NCBI GenBank assembly: GCA_028694565.1
Contig: JAQVKR010000031.1
Span: 1 to 12,079 of the forward strand
Direction: 5' to 3'
DNA length: 12,079 bases
Origin: Gammaproteobacteria bacterium
Lineage (GTDB): Bacteria > Pseudomonadota > Gammaproteobacteria > DSM-26407
The notes below the pieces were generated by a model that was not told where the DNA came from, did no database searches, and saw only the letters and a program-made list of their open reading frames with translations. Below are positions 1 through 6,557 of this stretch, in pieces. The translations under genes were made by a program, and so were the position numbers. The number at the start of each line of letters is the position of its first letter. Within the stretch, counting starts at the first letter, position 1.

Positions 1-887
1 GACGGGCGGACGCGGAAGCCGTCTACGCGAACCTGGCCCGGGAACGCAGCTACTACGGGTTTCTCGCCGCCGATCGCCTGGGGAGCGAATACCAGTTCAA
101 CGATCGCCCCCTGCGCTACGACGACGCGCAGCTGTCCGCGCTGCTCGGGCGCTGGCCGGGGCTCGTGCGCTCGCGCGAGCTTCACCTGGCCGGACTGGAG
201 CTGGACTCGCGCCGGGAGTGGTACACGGAGATAGGGCGGATGGGGGACGAGGAGCTCAAGCAGGCGGCCAGGCTCGCCCATCTGTGGGGGTGGCACGACC
301 GGGCCATCCTGACCGTGGCGAGAGCGGAGAGCTTTGACGACCTGTCACTGCGATTTCCGCTGGCCTTTGGCGATTCGGTGGAGCGCGAAGCCCGTGACCG
401 CGAGCTCGATCCGTCCTGGGTGTTCGCCATGCTGCGCCAGGAGAGCGCGTTCCGTCCCGAGGCCCGCTCGCCGGTGGGCGCCCGCGGGCTGATGCAGCTG
501 ATGCCGAAGACCGCGGATCTGGTCGCCCGCAGTCTCAACACCCGCATCTCCAGCTACGAGAGACTCTATGAACCCGAGTTCAACATCCGCCTGGGAACCA
601 CCTATCTGCGGCGGGTGCTGGACCGCCACGACTCCAATCCGGTCCTGGCCACCGCGGCCTACAACGCCGGGCCGCACCGGGTCGACCAGTGGCTGCCCGA
701 GGAGGGTCCCTGGACGCCGGACCGCTGGGTGGAATCGGTCCCCTTCTCCGAGACCCGGACCTACCTGCAGCGGGTATTCGCCTATACCGCCATCTACGAT
801 CACCGGCAGCAGCGCAGGGTCGAACCGCTGAGCCGGCGCATGCCGAAGGTGCAGCCGGCCGCGGCCTCCCCGAAAGACGGCGACTGA
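1..887 (+). CDS. slt: Soluble lytic murein transglycosylase, C-terminal part (5' end outside window)
   Basis: This enzyme cleaves the MurNAc-GlcNAc bond of peptidoglycan in the periplasm, leaving 1,6-anhydro-MurNAc ends, and acts in wall turnover. The frame is open from base 3, so the gene begins outside the window; a GTG at 165 is internal. Near the edge, YYGFLAADRL resembles the end of the helical U/L region of Slt70. The GH23 catalytic domain follows: RQESAF with the catalytic Glu at 441-443, then GARGLMQLMPKTA and AAYNAGPHRVDQWLP, all hallmark Slt motifs. The C-terminus (SETRTYLQRVFAYTAIY) also matches the family. Family assignment is firm. Slt70 rather than another GH23 enzyme is inferred from the upstream helical part. 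It converges on the thioesterase gene with 15 bp between them. Confidence 0.93.
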   Translation, partial: RADAEAVYANLARERSYYGFLAADRLGSEYQFNDRPLRYDDAQLSALLGRWPGLVRSRELHLAGLELDSRREWYTEIGRMGDEELKQAARLAHLWGWHDRAILTVARAESFDDLSLRFPLAFGDSVEREARDRELDPSWVFAMLRQESAFRPEARSPVGARGLMQLMPKTADLVARSLNTRISSYERLYEPEFNIRLGTTYLRRVLDRHDSNPVLATAAYNAGPHRVDQWLPEEGPWTPDRWVESVPFSETRTYLQRVFAYTAIYDHRQQRRVEPLSRRMPKVQPAAASPKDGD

Positions 888-905
888 CCCCGCCGGCGGG
901 GGTCA
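885..905. terminator. Short GC palindrome between convergent stop codons (possible bidirectional terminator)
   Basis: CCCCGCCGGCGGGG (888-901) is a perfect palindrome lying exactly between the TGA of slt (885-887) and the TGA of the minus-strand thioesterase gene (903-905). The two stop codons extend the pairing with one bulged G. There is no T-tract on either strand. It may reduce read-through between the convergent genes, but the high GC content makes chance palindromes common here. Confidence 0.35.
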
Positions 906-1322
906 GCCCTCGCCCCGCACGGGGCGCGAACGGCCCTCGGCGTCCACGGCCACGTAGGTCAGGGTGGCCTCGGTCACCTTCACGCATTCGCGGCGGGTCG
1001 GGTAGCGCTGGGCGAAGACCTGGACCTCCACGGTGATGGAGCTGCGCCCCACCCGCTTGACCTCGGCGAAGAAGCTCACCACGTCGCCGACGAACACGGG
1101 ACGGTGGAATTCGAAGTGATTGACGGCCACCGTCACCACCCTCCCCCCCGCGGCCTCGACCGCCGGAATGCTGCCGGCCACGTCCACCTGCGACATGATC
1201 CAGCCTCCGAACACATCCCCGTTGGGATTGGTGTCGCTGGGCATGGCCACGAGCCGGATTGACGGCTGCCGCTCTACCGGAAAGGCTGTATCCTGACTGC
1301 TCACTGCTCCTCCGCTCCCCAT
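903..1322 (-). CDS. yciA: Acyl-CoA thioesterase, YciA type (hotdog fold)
   Basis: It is predicted to hydrolyse short- and medium-chain acyl-CoA to free acid and CoA in the cytoplasm. The 139-residue product shows the YciA signature near the N-terminus: [20 protein letters not shown] (about residues 26-45). It then has [20 protein letters not shown] and ends with [19 protein letters not shown]. The single hotdog domain fills the protein, and the length fits YciA. I chose the ATG at 1322 because GGAGGG sits 5 nt upstream. The frame stays open to 1379 but without family similarity. A second possible start, GTG at 1304, lies 3 nt after another GGAGGA. The gene diverges from gcdH across about 150 bp, which fits a role in acyl-CoA handling, although hotdog thioesterases are widespread and the link is only contextual. 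Confidence 0.9.
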   Translation of the reverse strand: MGSGGAVSSQDTAFPVERQPSIRLVAMPSDTNPNGDVFGGWIMSQVDVAGSIPAVEAAGGRVVTVAVNHFEFHRPVFVGDVVSFFAEVKRVGRSSITVEVQVFAQRYPTRRECVKVTEATLTYVAVDAEGRSRPVRGEG

Positions 1323-1471
1323 TGGAACCCTCCGGGATTCTACTGCCCCCGAAGCCGGCAGCGCCAGCGAGGGTGGCATCGTCGGGGCGCCGTCAAAGCG
1401 CCTTTGCCCGCCTCTTCACCTGTCGCGTGGCGACGGGCACAATCCGGCTATCAAGCGACCCGAGACAGCAC

Positions 1472-2668
1472 ATGAGCCAGATGACGGAACGACCCGCCGC
1501 CACCTTCCGCTGGCAGGATCCCCTCGATCTCGAAAGCCAGCTCTCCCCCGGGGAACGGGACATCCGCGACCTCGCCGCCCGGTTCGCCAGGGACCGGCTT
1601 GCGCCGGGCGTTCGCCAGGCCCATCGTGAGGAGCGCTTCGATCCCGGGCTGCTGCGGGAGCTCGGCGCCCTGGGCCTCCTCGGGCCGACGCTCGACGGCT
1701 ACGGCTGCGCCGGCGCCGGCCACGTGGGCTACGGATTGATCGCCCGGGAGCTGGAGCGGGTGGACAGCGCCTACCGGACCGTCCTCAGCGTCCAGTCGAG
1801 CCTGGTGATGTATCCCCTTCACCGGTTCGGCTCGGAGGAGCAGCGCTCCCGCTACCTGCCGCGGCTCGCCCGGGGCGAGCTCATCGGCTGCTTCGCGCTG
1901 ACCGAGCCGGAGCACGGCTCCGATCCGGGCGGCATGGACACCCGGGCGACCCCGGTCGCCGGAGGCTATCGGCTGTCCGGGAACAAGACCTGGATCACCA
2001 ATGCCGCCATCGCCGACCTGTGCCTGGTGTGGGCCCGGGTGGACGGCGACGGCATCCGCGGCTTCCTGGTCGAGCGGGGGGATCGGGGGCTCGACACCCG
2101 GACCATCGAGGGCAAGTTCTCGCTGCGCGCCTCCAATACGGGCGAAATCCGCCTCGACGGCGTGTTCGTGCCCGAGGAGCGGATGCTGCCCGGCGCCCGG
2201 GGGCTCGGCGGGCCCTTCGCCTGCCTGAACCAGGCCCGCTATGGCATCGCCTGGGGCGTCATGGGCGCGGCGGAGGCGTGCTGGCACACCGCCCGGGACT
2301 ACACCCTGGAGCGGCGGCAGTTCGGCCGTCCCCTCGCCGCCAACCAGCTGGTGCAGCGCAAGCTCGCCGACATGCAGGGTGAAATCACCCTGGGCCTGCA
2401 GGGCGCGCTGCGCCTGGGGCGGCTGTTCGAGGCCGGGGCGGAGACGCCCGAAGCGGTTTCCCTGCTCAAGCGCAACAACTGCGGCAAGGCGCTGGATATC
2501 GCCCGCCAGGCGCGCGATCTGCTGGGCGCCAACGGCATCAGCGACGCCTACCCGGTGATCCGGCACCTGCTCAACCTGGAAACGGTCAACACCTACGAGG
2601 GCACCCATGACATCCACGCCCTGATACTCGGACGCGCCATGACGGGCATCCAGGCCTTCACCGGCTGA
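1472..2668 (+). CDS. gcdH: Glutaryl-CoA dehydrogenase
   Basis: This FAD enzyme oxidises and decarboxylates glutaryl-CoA to crotonyl-CoA in lysine, tryptophan and glutarate breakdown and passes electrons to ETF. The 398-residue product matches the GcdH subfamily throughout. It has [11 protein letters not shown] at the start and [20 protein letters not shown] then VQSSLVM (about 87-113). The FAD/substrate segment is [17 protein letters not shown] (139-155), with NKTWITNA at 171-178. Near the C-terminus is [20 protein letters not shown] (368-387), whose YEGTHD carries the catalytic Glu (about 376). The start is ATG 1472, since residues before it lack similarity; ATG 1481 is an alternative, and both have weak ribosome binding sites. 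The phaJ-like gene follows after 54 bp. Length equals the usual GcdH (about 395). Confidence 0.95.
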   Translation: MSQMTERPAATFRWQDPLDLESQLSPGERDIRDLAARFARDRLAPGVRQAHREERFDPGLLRELGALGLLGPTLDGYGCAGAGHVGYGLIARELERVDSAYRTVLSVQSSLVMYPLHRFGSEEQRSRYLPRLARGELIGCFALTEPEHGSDPGGMDTRATPVAGGYRLSGNKTWITNAAIADLCLVWARVDGDGIRGFLVERGDRGLDTRTIEGKFSLRASNTGEIRLDGVFVPEERMLPGARGLGGPFACLNQARYGIAWGVMGAAEACWHTARDYTLERRQFGRPLAANQLVQRKLADMQGEITLGLQGALRLGRLFEAGAETPEAVSLLKRNNCGKALDIARQARDLLGANGISDAYPVIRHLLNLETVNTYEGTHDIHALILGRAMTGIQAFTG

Positions 2669-2722
2669 CCTGCCGGACGGGCGGGATGCGCCTTTGACAA
2701 CCATGCACAGGAGTCGCCAAAC

Positions 2723-3151
2723 GTGAACGACAAGACTGCCGGCGGGATCAAGGCCGGCGACAGCGCCAGCTTCCGCAAGACCGTCACCGAGGCCGACGTC
2801 AGCCTCTATGCCGGGATTACCGGCGATCTCAACCCCGCCCACATTGACGAGATTTTCGCCCGCGAATCGATGTTCAAGGAACGTATCGCCCATGGAATGC
2901 TGACCGCCGGCCTCATCTCGGCCGTGCTCGGCACCCGCCTGCCCGGACCCGGCACCATCTACCTCGGGCAGACGCTGAATTTCCTGGCGCCGGTGCGGAT
3001 CGGCGACACGATCACGGCGACCGTCGAGGTCCTGGAGCTTGTCGCCGGAGGCAAGCGGGTACGGCTGAAGACCACCTGCGTCAACCAGGACGGCACGAGG
3101 GTTCTGGACGGCGAGGCGACGGTGATGCCGCCGCGCCGGGTCAGGGCGTGA
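2723..3151 (+). CDS. phaJ: MaoC-family (R)-specific enoyl-CoA hydratase, PhaJ-like
   Basis: Proteins of this type hydrate trans-2-enoyl-CoA (such as crotonyl-CoA) to (R)-3-hydroxyacyl-CoA, feeding polyhydroxyalkanoate synthesis. The 142-residue product has one hotdog domain. The hydratase motif GDLNPAHID places the catalytic Asp at 35 and His at 40, the D-x4-H spacing of Aeromonas PhaJ. The conserved IAHGMLTAGLISAVLGTRLP follows (about 55-74), then PGPGTIYLGQTLNFLAPVRI. The start is GTG 2723 with AGGAG at 2709-2713. It lies 54 bp after gcdH on the same strand, so co-transcription is likely and the substrate fit is direct. Its last 11 bp overlap the 3' end of the convergent L,D-transpeptidase gene. 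MaoC proteins also serve other dehydratase roles, so PhaJ activity itself is inferred. Confidence 0.88.
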   Translation: MNDKTAGGIKAGDSASFRKTVTEADVSLYAGITGDLNPAHIDEIFARESMFKERIAHGMLTAGLISAVLGTRLPGPGTIYLGQTLNFLAPVRIGDTITATVEVLELVAGGKRVRLKTTCVNQDGTRVLDGEATVMPPRRVRA

Positions 3152-3746
3152 TGATGACGGGGGTACCCACCTCGACCAGCGCGAACAATTCGCGGATGTC
3201 GCCATCCCAGAGGGCGATGCAGCCCTCGGTCCAGTCCCGATGGGCGCCGAATCCATGAATGAAGATGGCCCCGCCGAGAACCGTATCCCATGGCGGCGAG
3301 GTGCCGTTGTCTATCGCCCGACGGATCCGGCGGAGCTCCTCCCGGGTGATTCGTCCGTCGAGAAAGGCCTTCTCCGCATCGAGCCGGTTGGGATAGCTGA
3401 GGCCCAGTGACAGGTAGAAACGGCTGTCCGGGTTTTTCACCGAGACGTAGTATTCACCTTCCGGCGTCCGCCCGTCCCCCTCCTTCAGCTTGGGACCGGC
3501 AGGATTCTTGCCCAGCGCGACCGGATAGCTCTTCAACAGCCGATCGCCGGTATAGAGCGCCAGGGTCCGGGCGCTCTTGTGAACCAGGATGCGCAGGGGG
3601 GCCTCGACGACGGGCGCCGGCGGCGGTTGCCGCTCCGGCTCCCGTTCCGCTTCCGCCATCTCACGGGAGACCGGCACCGGCTCCTGGTAGGCGGCGCAAC
3701 CGCCAAGCAGGGCGATCAGGAGCAGATGGAAGACAAGGCGAGGCAT
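3141..3746 (-). CDS. L,D-transpeptidase (YkuD domain) lipoprotein
   Basis: It is a predicted periplasmic, membrane-anchored enzyme of the YkuD (LdtA-F/ErfK) family, which makes 3-3 peptidoglycan cross-links, attaches or releases outer-membrane lipoproteins, or trims peptide stems. The 201-residue product begins with a lipoprotein signal peptide: MPRLVFHLLLIALLGGC, lipobox LGGC, Cys17, then Ala-Ala with no Asp at +2, which favours the outer membrane. A Pro/Glu-rich linker follows (about 21-50), then the YkuD domain (about 51-200). Its motif IFIHGFGAHRDWTEGCIAL contains His164 and catalytic Cys176. The start is ATG 3746, set by the signal peptide; its ribosome binding site is weak. The open frame upstream to 3887 lacks signal-peptide or family character. 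The exact reaction cannot be told from sequence. It lies 144 bp downstream of the H-NS-like gene. Confidence 0.92.
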   Translation of the reverse strand: MPRLVFHLLLIALLGGCAAYQEPVPVSREMAEAEREPERQPPPAPVVEAPLRILVHKSARTLALYTGDRLLKSYPVALGKNPAGPKLKEGDGRTPEGEYYVSVKNPDSRFYLSLGLSYPNRLDAEKAFLDGRITREELRRIRRAIDNGTSPPWDTVLGGAIFIHGFGAHRDWTEGCIALWDGDIRELFALVEVGTPVIITP

Positions 3747-3806
3747 GGCGGCTGGCGCAACCGGGTCATCATGGGCGGGAAGGCCGCAAGCGGACGGGCC
3801 CCGTTC

Positions 3807-3839
3807 CGCACCGGTAGGCGGACCCCTCCCGCCGGTGCG
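3807..3839 (-). other. Hairpin in the spacer between the H-NS-like and L,D-transpeptidase genes
   Basis: CGCACCGG (3807-3814) and CCGGTGCG (3832-3839) are perfect inverted repeats around a 17-nt loop. They sit about 50-85 bp after the stop of the H-NS-like gene and 60-90 bp before the transpeptidase start. No T-run follows on the minus strand, so an intrinsic terminator is not demonstrated; it may be a 3'-end stabilising or processing hairpin. The rest of the 144-bp spacer shows nothing recognisable. Confidence 0.35.
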
Positions 3840-3890
3840 TCTGGAGCGCACGCCCCGGACCGCGGCCAGGCGGATCCGGGGCCGCACACG

Positions 3891-4295
3891 CTACTTGATG
3901 AGCAGGTCGTCCAGGGCCTTTCCGGAGGCGATGGCGGCGCCGACCCAGCGGGGCTGCTTGCCGCGCCCGGTCCAGGTTTCCTTCGCATTGTCCGGGTTGC
4001 GGTACTTCGGCTTGACCTTCATCTTGGGCCGGGCCTTGGCCTTGGTCTTGACATCGGCCTTCTTGCGCGGGGCGCGGGGCGCCGGCTTCGCGCCGCCGGG
4101 AGCCGGGAACAGTCCGGCGATGTCCTCGGCGCTGAGGCCGAGCCGACTGATCTGGCGCGCCACCGCCTTGAACTCGGAGGAAGCAGTCAGGGCGGAAACC
4201 TTGTCCTGGAACTCCTTCTGTTCAATCTGCTGCTGGAGCGCTTCCAGTTCGGCTTTCATTTCGTTGATGGTTTTCTGCTTCCTGGGTCTGGGCAT
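3891..4295 (-). CDS. H-NS family nucleoid-associated DNA-binding protein
   Basis: H-NS family proteins oligomerise on AT-rich DNA and silence transcription. The 134-residue product has a predicted N-terminal coiled coil (about 8-36, rich in Glu/Gln/Leu) for oligomerisation. A helical stretch with SRLGLSAEDIAGLF follows (about 50-63). The C-terminal domain (about 97-124) reads YRNPDNAKETWTGRGKQPRW and carries the TGRGKQP minor-groove loop typical of the PF00816 H-NS C-terminal domain. Between them is a Lys/Ala/Pro-rich linker (about 66-97), longer than in the roughly 100-residue H-NS relatives I know. The start ATG 4295 has GGAG 7 nt upstream. The gene has a good predicted promoter and a leader of roughly 90 nt with a palindrome, and it diverges from pabBC. 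It is not necessarily the chromosomal H-NS orthologue. Confidence 0.9.
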   Translation of the reverse strand: MPRPRKQKTINEMKAELEALQQQIEQKEFQDKVSALTASSEFKAVARQISRLGLSAEDIAGLFPAPGGAKPAPRAPRKKADVKTKAKARPKMKVKPKYRNPDNAKETWTGRGKQPRWVGAAIASGKALDDLLIK

Positions 4296-4319
4296 CGTTG
4301 ATCTCCGGAGTATTGTTTC

Positions 4320-4342
4320 GAATTGGTTCCAGATACCAATTC
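4320..4342 (-). promoter_or_regulatory. 8-bp inverted repeat in the leader of the H-NS-like gene
   Basis: GAATTGGT (4320-4327) and ACCAATTC (4335-4342) form a perfect 8-bp inverted repeat with a 7-nt loop, 25-47 nt upstream of the ATG and inside the predicted 5' leader. As RNA the loop reads AUCUGGA, so a GGA is presented in a hairpin loop; the Shine-Dalgarno also contains GGA. That pattern is known for CsrA/RsmA sites, but it could equally be a protein operator on DNA. The repeat is seen; any function is inferred. Confidence 0.45.
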
Positions 4343-4393
4343 CTGGGTTTTCTGTTCAGCTGTCCTGGCTCGCCCCTATTCGCGTTGGGTCAA

Positions 4394-4422
4394 ATATTAA
4401 TAATCATCCGGCATAATGACAA
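4394..4422 (-). promoter_or_regulatory. Sigma-70-like promoter for the H-NS-like gene
   Basis: On the minus strand, TTGTCA (4417-4422) is followed after exactly 17 nt by TAATAT (4394-4399). These match the -35 and -10 consensus at 5 and 4 of 6 positions. Transcription would start near 4387, giving a leader of about 92 nt. The surrounding DNA is AT-rich (37 of 60 bases in 4381-4440), which is striking in this GC-rich window and is the kind of sequence H-NS proteins prefer, so autoregulation is plausible. Confidence 0.6.
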
Positions 4423-4492
4423 GGAATACGGGAAGTTTTTTCCATAATCACGGATATTGCCGCTTCCGCACACCCGGATTCCGGCGATCCAT

Positions 4493-4498
4493 TATAAT
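4493..4498 (+). promoter_or_regulatory. Perfect -10 box (TATAAT) just before pabBC
   Basis: TATAAT occurs at 4493-4498, only 8 nt before the first GTG of the pabBC frame (4507). A start point 7 nt downstream would lie at about 4505, making the mRNA leaderless or nearly so if GTG 4507 is used. No good -35 is visible at 16-18 nt upstream and there is no TG extension, so the promoter would need an activator or be weak. The remainder of the 211-bp divergent spacer holds the minus-strand promoter and palindrome listed separately. Confidence 0.45.
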
Positions 4499-4506
4499 CG
4501 GGCGCC

Positions 4507-6447
4507 GTGGCGACGGTTTCAGAGAGCGATAAACCCTTGTATCACACGCTACCCCTCAGCATGCTGCCGGTACCGGCGCCGGACGAAACCTGGGTACTGC
4601 TGGAGAGTGCGCGGCCCGACCGTGAGAACCGTTACTCGTATTTCTTCCGGGGCCCCTTGCGCGAGATTCTCCTCGAGCGCCCCGAAGAGGCCGAATCGTT
4701 CCTCGAAACCCTTGAGGACCTGCGTGGCCGGTACTGGCTGGCCGGGTACCTGACATTCGAGCTCGCCTACGCCCTGGAGCCGAGGCTGAACGGCAGCATG
4801 CCCTCCTTCGACGGGCCTCTGGCCTGGTTCGGCGTGTTCGGGAAACCGCACATTTTCGACCACGCGACCGGCGCCTGGTCGCCCGAACCACCAACCGCGC
4901 AATCCGCGCACCGCGCCGCAGCGCCCGGCGGCGACGGGTCCTGCGCGGACGTCGAATATTCACCACGGATTTCGCCCGGGGAGTATGCCGCGGCTTATTC
5001 GGAAATCCAGAATTGGCTGCGGGAAGGGGAAACCTACCAGGTGAATTTCACCTTCCCCGGCACCTGCCGCTCGGCCCTTCCCGCGCTTGAGCTCTACTCC
5101 CGCCTGCGCGAGGCGCAGCGTGTTCCCTATTCCGCCTTGCTCCAGCACGGCGATCGCACGGTGCTGTCCCTCTCGCCCGAGCTGTTCTTCCGGGTCGAGG
5201 GCAACGCCATAACCACGCGCCCGATGAAGGGAACCGCCCCCCGCGGATTCGGCGCCCGGGAGGATGGCCGCCGCCGCCGCGGCTTGCGCAGCGATCCGAA
5301 GAATCGCGCCGAGAACCTGATGATCGTCGACCTGCTGCGCAATGACCTGGGCCGGGTCTGCACGGCCGGAAGCATACGGGTGCCCCACCTGTTCCGGGTC
5401 GAGGCGCACCGAACCCTGCTGCAGATGACCTCGACCATCACGGGGACCCTCGGCCGGCAGTGGACCCTGCCCTCGCTGCTGCGCGCGCTCTACCCCTGCG
5501 GCTCGGTCACCGGCGCCCCCAAGCTGCACACCCTGGAGCTCATCGCCGGAATCGAAACCGGACCGAGGGGCGTCTACTGCGGCGCCATAGGATTCACCGC
5601 GCCCGACGGACGCTGCACGTTCAACGTTCCGATCCGCACCCTGGAGCGGCATGCCGGTGAGAGGCACTGGCGCTTCCACACCGGCAGCGGCGTGGTTCAC
5701 GGCGCCGATGCGGGGATGGAGTGGCGGGAATGCCTGAACAAGGCCTCGTTCCTCACCACGCCGACCCCGACCTTCGAGCTCCTGGAGACCCTGCGCCTGG
5801 ACGGAACGGGCATTACCCACGCCGATGCGCATCGCCGCCGGCTCGCCGCCTCGGCCCGCTACTGGGCATTCGAGTTCGACCGGCGGGCGTGGGAACGACT
5901 GATCGGCATCATCCGGGAGCACGCGGAAAGCCGCCCGCAGATGGTGCGCATCCTTCTGGACCGCGAAGGCCGGCTGCGCTGGGAGCGCATCCCGCTGGCG
6001 GACCCCGCGGCGGCGCCGCCGGCGGTGCGCCTCAACCCCGAGCCGGTGGATCCGGAAAATCCCCACCTCTACCACAAGAGCACCTGGCGGCCCTGGTATG
6101 CGGACACCCTGGCGCGGATCCGCGCCGGAGAAATTTTCGACGAGATATTCCTCAACACCCGGGGGGAGCTCACCGAGGGGGCCCGCACCAACCTCTTCGT
6201 GCGGATCGAGGGAGCGCTGTTCACCCCGCCGGTGGAGTGCGGCCTGCTGCCGGGAATCCTGCGCGCGGCGCTGCTGCGTGCGGGCGAGTGCCGGGAACGG
6301 GTTCTGCGGCCCGGGGACCTGGAACGGGCCGAGGCCATCTACTGCGGCAACTCCGTTCGCGGCCTGGTCCGGGTCCGCCGCGTCGCTCCGCTGGAGCCGG
6401 GCCGGCATATGGGCACAATAGAAAACTTTGATGGCTCAGGCGGTTGA
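4507..6447 (+). CDS. pabB: Fused aminodeoxychorismate synthase component I / 4-amino-4-deoxychorismate lyase (PabB-PabC)
   Basis: It is predicted to carry out two steps of p-aminobenzoate and folate synthesis: chorismate plus ammonia to aminodeoxychorismate, then lyase cleavage to PABA and pyruvate. The glutaminase PabA must be encoded elsewhere. Residues about 20-415 are the chorismate-binding domain. RPMKGTAPRG (238-247) carries Lys241, which marks PabB rather than TrpE. Further motifs are NRAENLMIVDLLRNDLGR (266-283), YPCGSVTGAPK (329-339) and HTGSGVVHGADAGMEWREC (391-409). Residues about 422-635 are a fold-type IV PLP domain: HKSTWRPWYADTLARI with the probable PLP lysine at 524, EIFLNTRGELTEGARTNLF (546-564) and GLLPGILRAALL. 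The start is uncertain: GTG 4507 gives 646 residues, while TTG 4537 and ATG 4561 are alternatives, none with a strong ribosome binding site. Such fusions are known in other bacteria. Confidence 0.92.
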   Translation: MATVSESDKPLYHTLPLSMLPVPAPDETWVLLESARPDRENRYSYFFRGPLREILLERPEEAESFLETLEDLRGRYWLAGYLTFELAYALEPRLNGSMPSFDGPLAWFGVFGKPHIFDHATGAWSPEPPTAQSAHRAAAPGGDGSCADVEYSPRISPGEYAAAYSEIQNWLREGETYQVNFTFPGTCRSALPALELYSRLREAQRVPYSALLQHGDRTVLSLSPELFFRVEGNAITTRPMKGTAPRGFGAREDGRRRRGLRSDPKNRAENLMIVDLLRNDLGRVCTAGSIRVPHLFRVEAHRTLLQMTSTITGTLGRQWTLPSLLRALYPCGSVTGAPKLHTLELIAGIETGPRGVYCGAIGFTAPDGRCTFNVPIRTLERHAGERHWRFHTGSGVVHGADAGMEWRECLNKASFLTTPTPTFELLETLRLDGTGITHADAHRRRLAASARYWAFEFDRRAWERLIGIIREHAESRPQMVRILLDREGRLRWERIPLADPAAAPPAVRLNPEPVDPENPHLYHKSTWRPWYADTLARIRAGEIFDEIFLNTRGELTEGARTNLFVRIEGALFTPPVECGLLPGILRAALLRAGECRERVLRPGDLERAEAIYCGNSVRGLVRVRRVAPLEPGRHMGTIENFDGSGG

Positions 6448-6472
6448 CAAGAACCGGCCCCCTGGTTAACTT
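6444..6472 (+). promoter_or_regulatory. Candidate promoter at the end of pabBC driving the downstream leader RNA
   Basis: A perfect TTGACA (6444-6449) overlaps the pabBC stop codon. Seventeen nt later TAACTT (6467-6472) is a weak -10 (3 of 6). Transcription would begin near 6479, immediately before the first structured repeat. The strong -35 and placement support it; the -10 does not. Confidence 0.35.
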
Positions 6473-6475
6473 GTC
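6446..6475 (+). repeat. Inverted repeat at the pabBC stop codon
   Basis: GACAAG (6446-6451) pairs with CTTGTC (6470-6475) and AACC (6452-6455) pairs with GGTT (6464-6467). This gives a 10-bp stem with a 2-nt bulge (AA 6468-6469) and an 8-nt loop. It begins within the TGA stop codon. No T-run follows, so it may protect the pabBC mRNA 3' end or be an operator over the candidate TTGACA promoter. Confidence 0.5.
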
Positions 6476-6480
6476 CACCA

Positions 6481-6532
6481 AGCGCCGATTTGATCCACAG
6501 CTTGCGGGCGCTCAATAAATGCAGCTAAAGCG
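6481..6532 (+). repeat. Structured direct repeat, copy 1
   Basis: The segment 6483-6532 recurs at 6594-6644 with 44 of 50 aligned positions identical and one single-base indel. It is closed by AGCGCC (6481-6486) and GGCGCT (6507-6512) around a 20-nt loop, followed by a conserved tail ending in GCTAAAGCG. Position G6482 pairs with C6511; in copy 2 the equivalent pair is T-A. It is not part of any recognisable gene. Confidence 0.8.
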
Positions 6533-6557
6533 GGTGCCCTGAAAAGCCTGCTTTAGC
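6524..6557 (+). promoter_or_regulatory. Possible antiterminator hairpin, mutually exclusive with the terminator
   Basis: GCTAAAGC (6524-6531) is perfectly complementary to GCTTTAGC (6550-6557). The stem extends with G6532-T6549 (wobble), G6533-C6548, G6534-C6547 and T6535-G6546 (wobble) to 12 bp around a 10-nt loop. The 3' arm is the same stretch that forms the 5' arm of the terminator, so only one of the two hairpins can form at a time. The switching is inferred; the complementarity is directly visible. Confidence 0.55.

Noticed and set aside
1415..1443. TTCACC-17-CACAAT as a promoter for gcdH
   Set aside because: Only 4 of 6 matches in each box; not distinguishable from chance in the 149-bp divergent spacer, so not annotated.
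2694..2722. TTGACA in the gcdH-phaJ gap as a promoter for phaJ
   Set aside because: No -10-like hexamer occurs 16-18 nt downstream (the sequence there is CCAAAC and similar).
1451..3256. 601-residue open frame on the minus strand across gcdH and phaJ
   Set aside because: It is antisense to two clearly recognisable genes, has low-complexity Ala/Gly/Pro/Arg composition and no recognisable domain; GC-rich DNA commonly leaves such frames open.
5263..5282. CGC-type triplet run inside pabBC
   Set aside because: It encodes a short Arg run (DGRRRRG) in a variable loop before the conserved AEN motif; too short to call a functional repeat.
4960..6408. 482-residue minus-strand open frame opposite pabBC
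   Set aside because: Antisense shadow; no start context and no recognisable motif.
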